Source: Rhynchopus sp. YZ270_cl-10 | Lineage: Eukaryota; Euglenozoa; Diplonemea; Diplonemida; Diplonemidae | Reading direction: 5' to 3' | DNA length: 64,000 bases | Assembly (NCBI GenBank): GCA_964035575.1 | Contig: OZ037852.1 | Location: 682,001 to 746,000 of the forward strand | In this document: piece by piece, positions 55,187 to 62,828 of the stretch | Layout: every line of letters begins with the position of its first letter | How positions within the stretch are numbered: the first letter of the stretch is position 1 | Notes under the pieces: model-generated | The model's input: the letters and a program-made list of their open reading frames with translations, nothing else | Told to the model about the DNA's origin: nothing | The model's database searches: none | Program-made: the position numbers and the translations under genes

Positions 55187-55264
55187 AATACAGAAAGTAT
55201 CAAGGCTGTCCTTACAGACGCATGCCAAAGCGTCCGCCACGTGGGTGTGGACTTAAGATTGAAG
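55187..55264 (-). mobile_element. SINE 3' fragment inside the hAT element
   Basis: Complement of about 24427-24505. It begins at the same internal SINE point (CTTCAATCTTAAGTCC) as 45251-45376. A few bases differ. Confidence 0.8.
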
Positions 55265-55310
55265 TAGTAGTAGGAGTAGTGCAAACAAAGAGGGGTTTTT
55301 TTTTGTTTTT

Positions 55311-55365
55311 TTTGAAAACTTGGTTGTTTTAGTGTAGACACCCGAAGATGAACTCCACTATACTA
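55311..55365 (+). repeat. Hairpin module A, copy 4
   Basis: TTTGAAAACTTGGTTGTTTT, then GTAGACACCCGAAGATGAAC. It lies immediately 3' of the proline-rich gene, antisense to it. Confidence 0.55.
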
Positions 55366-55372
55366 CACGCGT

Positions 55373-55873
55373 CTAAGTGATGCCGGAGTTACTCCATGCA
55401 ATGCTCATGGCGGTCGTCGTCGTCCAGTCTCGATTGGGCGGCGGCGGCGGCACTGGCTTCCTGGCTGCAGTCAACCCACGGTCGGGTGGGGGCGGCGGCG
55501 GGGGCTTGTTCTTCAGCGCCTTGTGAGGCGTCTTGACCTTCCCACCGGTGGTGCACGTCATGGTGGGGGTCGCTGTTGTTGTGGCTCCTGCGGGGAAGCA
55601 GGCGCCGGGTGTCTCGTCTTCGGTGCAAGTCGCTGCTGCTGCTCGCACCAACATCGCAAGCGCTACGGCCCGCGGTGTCACGTCATGTGGCGGTTGCACC
55701 GCCGTTTCCTCTTCTGCCACCTCTATCGTGAGCTGCGAGATCAGCCCCGATAGAGTGCATGCAGCTGACACCAGGTCGGCCGCATCACACCACTCATCCT
55801 CAGTCATCGCTTCAGCCGTCATAGCCCGCGCCTGAGCAATCGCCATATCATATCTCCTTAAAAGGAGAGTCAT
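55373..55873 (-). CDS. Proline-rich companion protein of the hAT element
   Basis: 166 residues from the ATG at 55873 (MTLLLRRYDMAIAQARAMTA). An Ala-rich helical first half (AADLVSAACTLSGLISQLTI) is followed by a Thr/Pro-rich tail with two polyproline runs (PPPPPPPDRG, PPPPPNRDW). GC-rich codons. It starts 130 bp downstream of the transposase stop, within the same TIRs. It may be an accessory factor of transposition or captured host sequence; no domain is recognised. A downstream second exon is not excluded. Confidence 0.55.
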   Translation of the reverse strand: MTLLLRRYDMAIAQARAMTAEAMTEDEWCDAADLVSAACTLSGLISQLTIEVAEEETAVQPPHDVTPRAVALAMLVRAAAATCTEDETPGACFPAGATTTATPTMTCTTGGKVKTPHKALKNKPPPPPPPDRGLTAARKPVPPPPPNRDWTTTTAMSIAWSNSGIT

Positions 55874-55982
55874 ATTCGCGTGTAGTATGGTGGGAGAGGG
55901 CGAACCCCCTCCCTTCCTCCTGTATGGGGGACTCCACAATGAAGTACAGTACATTTTTTTTTTTGTTTGCTCATGAAAAAGC

Positions 55983-56029
55983 AGCTCGAGATGATACCAG
56001 CATTTAGAACACTGGTATCATCTCGAGCT
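55983..56029 (-). terminator. Perfect 18-bp hairpin over the transposase stop codon
   Basis: AGCTCGAGATGATACCAG at 55983-56000 pairs with 56012-56029 across an 11-nt loop that contains the stop codon. On the coding strand the hairpin is followed by TGCTTTTTC. It could shape the transcript 3' end; a rho-independent-type role in a eukaryote is speculative. Confidence 0.5.
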
Positions 56030-58505
56030 CCTCGGCGAGAGGCTCACAGTCGGAATCTGACGATTCCGACTGCTCCACCGCCTCGCCGAGGAGCCCCTTC
56101 TTGTCCTGAAGCAATCCAAGGAGCTTGCCGTTCTTCCGCAGCATCAGCTTCTCAATAAACTTTTCCTTAGATAAATTCGAGGAGCGTTTATTTTTCATTG
56201 CACTTAAGGAAGAAAATAATCCATCAACTGAGGTTACGCTGATCGGGGTTGAAAGCCATCCATGGACGTGTGGCGCTAAATTCGGGAAGCGTAACCCTCC
56301 ACTGCCTCTTGGACTCCAGAACTCGAACAGGTCAGTAACATCCTGAAACAAAAGGGCTTCGGCGTTGAGGTACAGGATGAATTCGTTCCACACGGTCGGT
56401 TCGCGCAAAGCATAGAAAATAGCACCCCATTTCTGCATCTCTGCGTCCTGACACTGTGGCTCCCCTGTCGGCAGGTCATCATCATCATAGTCCCCGGAGA
56501 GGATGACATTGCAGTCAAAGAATATTAACTTCTCAAACCGGTCTCTCGACTTGTACTCGGCCCATGCTGCTGATAAACACTCGCGCATATTCGCAGAGTA
56601 GTCGCTGTTGGTGAGTACCCTCTGAATCTCTGGAAACCACCAGCTCGCTGCAATTTTGGTGCCGGGATTTTGCACCTTTCTGAGGAATGGAAGAAGAGGT
56701 TCGATATCGTTTGCAAATGCCGACACTTCGCGTACATGATCCTGCCACCTGTCCGTTTTGACAAGTTCAACGAGGGAGAGGAGAGACTGGTTCTTTTTCT
56801 TTCTCCCCATTTCACTATCGAGGAAAGATACCAGGGGTTGATGTCTGTCTCTAATGTGTATAGCAAGGTCGGCCATGGCTAACCACCGGGTGTCGCTGGT
56901 GAGTGATGGTGTCTTCGGCGATGCCGTATCAACATTCTCAACGTCAACATCGATCGTTTCGCTCAACACCTCCTTTGCTTTGGCCAGAAGCTCTTCAATA
57001 TCATCTATTTTCGGCCCCGGAAGCAAACGTTGCATGCCCCTGACACTTTTTTTCTCCACAGCGACTTTCAAACGAATCCTGGTGTCTTGTGTGTCCGCCG
57101 CCGACTCACGCGCGTTGCTGACAGAAGATTCCTGGAAATTGAGCCAGCGCACTCGTCGGCTTTTACAAGAGAAAAGCTGACTAAACGCTGTACAAAAAAC
57201 ATATGACAGCTGGTAGTTAATTTTTACGTGTGCTTTCAGTGCCGAATTTGTCACGTGGCCAAAACACCAACTGGCTTCCTCGTTGACCACATTTATCGAT
57301 CCATAATCAGCAACCACGGGAGAATGCGCGATATTAAATTTTTTTCGAGCTGTGTTGATAGCATCCTTCACATCTCGACCACAGTGGACTTCTCCAGTAT
57401 CTTTTACGTCCATATGAATGAGGAGGGCTTGGCCTGCAACGAACGCTACAATGCACAATGTCGAAAAACCCAGGTGTCTCTGTCCTGCAATAAAAATTTT
57501 GGGATAGTGGTCATTTGTTTATTAGCATACCCGATCCATCTATCCCGAGAGGGATTGGTTTCCCTTCAACCAACTTCAGTAGCACACCCTCGATCTCCTT
57601 CACGAACTTCGTGGAGCGGCCCAGGACCGTTTTCCCGGTTGGGAAGTCCTCTCCGAAGAGGGGACGCACTGGCAGCGACATAATGTCGGCTTGGCGTTCT
57701 GTGAGTCCGCAGACCAGCACAGCCAATGCCCATGTTGTGACAAACGCCGCCAACCCCATCACCGGCGTCAACACCTGCTGCCGCTTCTCCTTCGTGTCAC
57801 CAACTGGAGCTGCAGCCTTCTTCTTCTTCTTCTTCTCCCTACGCTCATTATTTTTGTGGCGGTCGCTTTGGACGTGTACCTTGGCGGTACTACTTTCACC
57901 GTGTTGCACCACTCCACGGCAATGTACACAAAAAAGAACTGTGTCGTCTCCCTTTCGCCCTGTTTTCTTCGCTGCTGCCTTTTCCTCGAAGGGGAGCTCA
58001 TCAACCTCCATTACCTGAGATTTTTTTGTTATTTGTTACATTTTTTTTATTTTTTATTACTTTGTATTCACCCTAGTCACTTTAGCGCCGCCGTAGCAGT
58101 GTGGCCCCTCATTTTGTTCTATACTGACCGGTTTTTTAATACATTTTTAGCGATACATACTTCATAACACTCTGCAATTGATCGGTCGTACTTCTCCAGC
58201 GCGGTTAAACGACCCTGCGCGGTTACCGACGATCCCGCCTTCGCCTCCGCCGACACCTCCTTCAGCTTCTTCCGAGACTCTATGGTCTCTTTGCGCTTCT
58301 CCGCCGGGGTCTTCTCTATCGCGCCGCCTTTCTTGGCTGGTGGCTTGCTTGCAGTCTTTGTAGAAGGCTTATTCGTTGCCTTCTTCGCTGATTTTTTCAC
58401 TCTTTTCTTTGTTTGTGCCCTGGTGGAAGAGGAATCGCTCGCGTCCGTGTTGCTCGAGACAATGGTCGTCTCGTCGACCTTCCTCTTTCTGCTTTTTGGG
58501 CCCAT
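56004..58505 (-). CDS. hAT-family transposase
   Basis: Three exons: 58505-58161, 58014-57531 and 57484-56004, summing to 2310 nt (769 residues). Introns are 146 nt (GTATGT...CTCAG) and 46 nt (GTATGC...TTGCAG). Residues 1-110 are a Lys/Ser-rich, probably nuclear, tail. Then comes a BED-like zinc finger (FCVHCRGVVQHG...HVQSDRHKN), a helical region, GIDGSG near 273 (likely first catalytic Asp), VVADYGS, the TRW motif (SDTRWLAMA) and a C-terminal dimerisation segment (SVDGLFSSLSAMKNKRSSNL). It would excise and reinsert DNA as a nuclear dimer or multimer. All exons are open, so it may be active. The catalytic Glu was not assigned with confidence. Confidence 0.85.
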
Positions 58506-58940
58506 TGATGATATTTTTTTTAGCGTTTAAACTGATAAATTCCTGTTGATAGTGTAGGGGTGCACCGAAAAGAATTCACCGAAGCACGTCATATATTGTG
58601 CAAACCTAAACGCGATAATTTTCGGCGAAAATTCATGGAAAGCCCGCGGGGCTTCGAAATACAAAAGTGACTTTCTTTCTTCTTTTTTTTTGGACTTTTT
58701 TTTCTCTTTTTTTCCCCTTCCCCCCCATTTTTGGATTTTCCGAGCCAATTGCGGAACGTGGTGGGGTCTATTTCAAAAATATGATACATTCCTGTTGGTG
58801 ATACGTGTATTCGGGTCATATTCGGCCTATATTCGCCTATATTCGGATCCGAATATAGGGCGAATACGCATATTCGGATCCGAATATAGGCCGAATATCA
58901 TATTCGCTTTCTAGGTATGCCTAGGGGGGGGGGGGGGGGG

Positions 58941-59596
58941 CGGGGCTGTATATATACGTACCTCGGGCACTTTTTGAACGTATATATACGCTACGTATAT
59001 ATACGTTCAAATATACGTTATACGCTATCTATACGTTGCACCCATTTCCTACAGCAAATAAGCGGTGCTCGTCATCGAGCAAACCCCCCGAGACTTTGTC
59101 CCGTCGGGGCACCTTGTAGTCCGCCTGCGGCGGCAACCGACGCACGGTGTCGATCATCTCCTGAATCCTCTCAGAAGAGGAGGTGTCCAGGGTTGTCCTG
59201 TGTAGAACAACCATGAGGCAATCACGCGGTCAGCTTCGTGGGCACCCATCATTGTTCTCTGCACATGAGCGTCAAGAGGCCCGGTGACAACCTCTGTTGC
59301 CCCCTTTGCGGAGGTCTTCGCCTTCTTCTGCTGCCGGTGCACTGCTGCTCCCCAACTCCTCAAGCACTATGTGTGTTCCTCTTCCGTTTTGTGGAGAGGA
59401 AGGTGAGACCCGGGCACTTGGAGACGCCGTTCTCGAAGTGCGCTTATTCCGGGATAACCCCCGTCGCATAGGGGACTGGTACAGTACAACAAAGGGCAAC
59501 GTATAGGTAACGTATATTTAGCTTTTTCCTCCCCCAGCCGAACGTATATATACGTTGGAACGTATTATACGTATAATACGTATACTTGCAGCCCCG
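58941..59596 (-). mobile_element. Second hAT-like element, broken, in a G run
   Basis: Ends CGGGGCTGTA and TGCAGCCCCG are followed inward by TATATACGTA-type repeats, and both outer sides are G runs (about 17 and 15 G), as expected of a target duplication inside poly-G. Contains the transposase fragment at 59030-59363. Confidence 0.65.
59030..59363 (-). pseudogene. hAT transposase N-terminal fragment
   Basis: Two overlapping minus-strand frames. One has TGPLDAHVQRTMMGAHEADR then VIASWLF, and the other has SSERIQEMIDTVRRLPPQAD then YKVPRRDKVSGGLLDDEH. Together they match the usual hAT N-terminal region (helices, then Y-x-VPxR...LLD). One frame change separates them near 59200, so the fragment is broken or spliced in an unrecognised way. 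Confidence 0.5.
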
Positions 59597-59724
59597 GGGG
59601 GGGGGGGGGGGCAGCCTGAGTAATAAAAAAGGGGGGTTTTCGGCCCAAAAAGCCCAGACCCCAGACCCCCGGCCACAACCTAGTGCGTAATAAGGGGATG
59701 GGGTAGTACTGTACCCAAAACCCC

Positions 59725-59820
59725 GTTTTTCGGCGTTTCCGGAGTCCACCCAGAAAGTGGTGGGGCCATTCTGAAAAAATGGACAAGTTTTTCGGTGTTT
59801 AAATTTTCACGACTTTTCTT
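59725..59820 (+). repeat. GGGGTCA-family copy beside an array
   Basis: GCGTTTCCGGAGTCCACCC, AAAGTGGTGGGGCCATTCTG, AAATGGACAAGTTTTTCG. It ends about 55 bp before the hexamer array. Confidence 0.7.
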
Positions 59821-59873
59821 GGGTACAGTTTTACGTGTGCTTTTCCGGGGCCCCATCTCGAAAAGGGTCACAC

Positions 59874-60274
59874 TGGCCTGGCCCTGGCCCTGGCCCTGGC
59901 CCTGGCCCTGGCCCTGGCCCTGGCCCTGGCCCTGGCCCTGGCCCTGGCCCTGGCCCTGGCCCTGGCCCTGGCCCTGGCCCTGGCCCTGGCCCTGGCCCTG
60001 GCCCTGGCCCTGGCCCTGGCCCTGGCCCTGGCCCTGGCCCTGGCCCTGGCCCTGGCCCTGGCCCTGGCCCTGGCCCTGGCCCTGGCCCTGGCCCTGGCCC
60101 TGGCCCTGGCCCTGGCCCTGGCCCTGGCCCTGGCCCTGGCCCTGGCCCTGGCCCTGGCCCTGGCCCTGGCCCTGGCCCTGGCCCTGGCCCTGGCCCTGGC
60201 CCTGGCCCTGGCCCTGGCCCTGGCCCTGGCCCTGGCCCTGGCCCTGGCCCTGGCCCTGGCCCTGGCCCTGGCCC
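59874..60274. repeat. (TGGCCC)n microsatellite, about 66 copies
   Basis: A pure hexamer array of 400 bp, flanked by GGGGTCA-family copies on both sides (59725-59820 and 60305-60395). Confidence 0.97.
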
Positions 60275-60304
60275 GGATGCTGAAAACATGAAAGTGCCCG
60301 AAAA

Positions 60305-60395
60305 CATCGGCATTTGCATTTTCGGAATCCGTCCGTTCTGTGGTGGGGTCAATTTGCTGAAATGGACAAGTTCTTGGTTTTGGTCAAAATCCATG
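60305..60395 (+). repeat. GGGGTCA-core repeat
   Basis: CATTTGCATTTTCGGAATCC, CTGTGGTGGGGTCAATTTGC, AAATGGACAAGTTCTTGG. A related copy follows at 60478-60595 with GTGGTGGGGTATATACAG. The two share a CTGAAAACATGAAA leader. Confidence 0.8.
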
Positions 60396-60676
60396 TAGGG
60401 TAAAGAGGGCCAAGGTAAATACCACAACCCAGATTTTCACACCCTGATGCTGAAAACATGAAAATGCCCGAAAACATCGGCATTTGCATTTCCGGAATCC
60501 GCCCGTTCTGTGGTGGGGTATATACAGAAAAATGGACAAAATTTTAATGACTAAAATTTTCACGAAATATGAACCCATACCCAATACAAGGGTAAATGAC
60601 AAAAATTACCATAAAAACCCCCCAAAACCCAAAAGCCCAGACCCCAGACCCCAGGCCACCTTCCTTATTACGCACC

Positions 60677-61078
60677 CTGGGGGGGGGGGGGGGGGGGGGG
60701 GTCCCTGTACTGCAGTGTTATACAAGGGGAGGCCAAAAAAAAATTTTTCCCACCAATTTTTACACACAAAAAATCGAAAAAAAAAAATTTTTTTTTTCGA
60801 TTCGCCCGAGTCTGTGCGTGCTGTGATGGGGTCAATATGCGCTCAGAAATGAGTATTTTTGACCTAAAATTCATGTGTCAGTTTTTACACGATTTTTGGC
60901 CTGAAAACCCATACATGCATTTTAGGTCAAAAATACTCATTTCTGAGCGCAAATTGACCCCATCACAGCACGCACAGACCCGGGCGAATCGAAAAAAAAA
61001 ATTTTTTTTTTCGATTTTTTGTGTGAAAAAATGGGTGAAAAAAAATTTCCCCCCTTATAACACTGCAGTATACAGGGG

Positions 61079-61111
<33 letters not shown>

Positions 61112-61113
61112 AG
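60677..61113. mobile_element. 437-bp foldback element
   Basis: Ends CTGGGGG and CCCCCAG, arms TGTACTGCAGTGTTATA and complement, centre near 60890. Each arm carries the GGGGTCAAT core and AAAT-CATGTGTCAG, like the 16-kb foldback. Confidence 0.85.
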
Positions 61114-61693
61114 TGTTGGCAGAGTACGTGTACGTTGTACTTTTTGTACTTTGTACTTTTGTACTTTTTGACGTACTTTTTGGCGCCCAAATCCGTACTT
61201 TATGACCCTATATTTTACCCTGGGAATTCGAAGCAAAATCCGTATTTCCCCTCTCTTCACCCCAATCACACTCAAAAAAGGTTTTTTGTTATTCAATGGT
61301 GTTCCGGAGAGGGCCCATATTGGTCACACACACACACATGGTTATAGAAGTGTTAGTAGAAGGCGGACTCGCCTGGGTTTGGTGATCTCGTGATTCCAGA
61401 TATCTCTCTGCTGAGTGTGTTACTATTCGAGCTGGTACTCGTGCGGACGCAGCTTCGCTCTGTTGGGCTGATACACTTTGCACCTTTCGCTGGCCAAGGG
61501 GCGGTAGAGTCGCAGACGCAGGGTGAGCTGAAGGCAGTGCAGGAGGGAGCAGAGGAAGGAGGCAAAAGAGGGGTTTACTGACTGTCACATAGCGGGGAAA
61601 GGTATTGTCTACCGTAAAGGCAGGTGGAGATACTCCTTAACAAATCCTTAAGGAAAAGGAAGCACAGCTCCCACATGTAGCAAAAATATAACT

Positions 61694-61815
61694 TTAACCA
61701 AGAGGCACGTACTGCATGGCAGCCTTAGTCTCTTCGTTAATGCAGACGGAGAACCAGTGCAATCCCAACGCCTCCTTGACAGTCTCTACGTCTGCTACCC
61801 GCACTCTTTCTGAAA
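61694..61815 (-). CDS. Candidate terminal exon
   Basis: The minus-strand frame VADVETVKEALGLHWFSVCI, then NEETKAAMQYVPLG and stop, looks strongly coding. A TTTTTTCAG acceptor lies at about 61812-61820. The candidate exon at 62175-62432 lies upstream, but no donor with matching phase was found, so the two are not joined. Confidence 0.4.
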
Positions 61816-61942
61816 AAACCACCTGATTCGGGGGTGAGTTTGGGGGCGTATGGGGGCGTATGGGGTCGTATGGGGGCGTTTGGGGGCGGGTACTATTTTT
61901 TGGTTGGGGTCCCAGTGTGGGGGCAGGCGCGGGAGTACACAG

Positions 61943-62169
61943 GACACGTACACGTACACGTACACGTACACGTACACGTACACGTACACGTACACGTACA
62001 CGTACACGTACACGTACACGTACACGTACACGTACACGTACACGTACACGTACACGTACACGTACACGTACACGTACACGTACACGTACACGTACACGTA
62101 CACGTACACGTACACGTACACGTACACGTACACGTACACAGTACACAGTACACAGTACACAGTACACAG
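61943..62169. repeat. (ACACGT)n then (ACAGTAC)n microsatellites
   Basis: About 32 hexamers (61943-62138) pass directly into about 5 heptamers (62136-62169). They lie between two candidate minus-strand exons, possibly in an intron. Confidence 0.97.
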
Positions 62170-62174
62170 CACTT

Positions 62175-62432
62175 TCACACTGTTAATGTAGAGGAGAGGC
62201 GGGAAAGTTGGACCACGTCTATCTCCGTCGAAGCACATACAAAGGGAATATTGAACTCTGATAGGCATAGTTCCACATCCACCGTTGCCGTGTCATCGCG
62301 TGCGGCAGTGGCGGCCGCATCGGCGGAGTTGATGTGCTGGTTGGTCGAATGGCCTCGGGCCCATGGCATCTTTGGGGTTGCTGGTTGGTTCAGTACAGCG
62401 ACCGCGGGGTCTTGTGTGTCGGAAGAGGTTTG
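62175..62432 (-). CDS. Candidate exon of an unknown gene
   Basis: The minus-strand frame from about 62432 (TSSDTQDPAVAVLNQPATPK; first ATG at 62369, MPWARGHSTNQHINSADAAA) runs to STEIDVVQLSRLSSTLTV and a stop at 62175. GC-rich, protein-like composition. A GTATGT donor-like site lies within it after SEFNIPF (about 62242). Function unknown. Confidence 0.4.
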   Translation of the reverse strand, partial: QTSSDTQDPAVAVLNQPATPKMPWARGHSTNQHINSADAAATAARDDTATVDVELCLSEFNIPFVCASTEIDVVQLSRLSSTLTV

Positions 62433-62828
62433 TCTCGCGAGCCAAACAACTCGTACGAACACAAATATGCGTTCGCTTGTAGTTTTTTTTTCCTTACACG
62501 TAGTGTTATTAGAAACTCGAGTAATAAAGCCAACGTTTAATCGCCTGATACCGACTATTTTCTCCTCCCCTTTAAAAATCACTTGCGCCAAAATTCAGAT
62601 CTCATACACTGCTTTTGGCTGCGTTCAACGAAAATAATCTTCCCCCTTTTTCTAGTCGAGTAATCAAGATCAGTTGGCGACTGTATGAGTCGAGTTTTAG
62701 GGAAATATTCATATTGGAACCGAAACTTTGGGGAACCGGTCATTTCGAAACCGGGAACTGGTCCCGGGAACCATACGGGGGGAACCGGTGCCCTGGTTCC
62801 CCTGGCGCTCACCAGCACCACGTAGGAT

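Larger units (their letters stand above)
54876..58928 (-). mobile_element. Complete-looking hAT-like transposon, two genes
   Basis: 53-bp perfect terminal inverted repeats (54876-54928 and 58876-58928, starting CCCCCTAGGCATACC) are followed at each end by about 80-100 bp of subterminal copies of CCTATATTCGGATCCGAATA. Inside, all on the minus strand: a three-exon hAT transposase and a proline-rich gene. A SINE fragment and a module A copy lie between the left end and the genes. No target duplication could be read, because the right end borders a long G run that a second element has entered. Confidence 0.85.

Noticed and set aside
58555-58570. hAT-type end TAGGGGTGCACCGAAA just upstream of the transposase
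   Set aside because: The orientation is wrong for the transposase gene and no inverted partner was seen. The 53-bp TIRs at 54876 and 58928 define the element instead.
61289-61588. 99-codon minus-strand ORF with a hydrophobic start
   Set aside because: Overlaps other equally open frames on both strands, with no coding evidence to choose between them.
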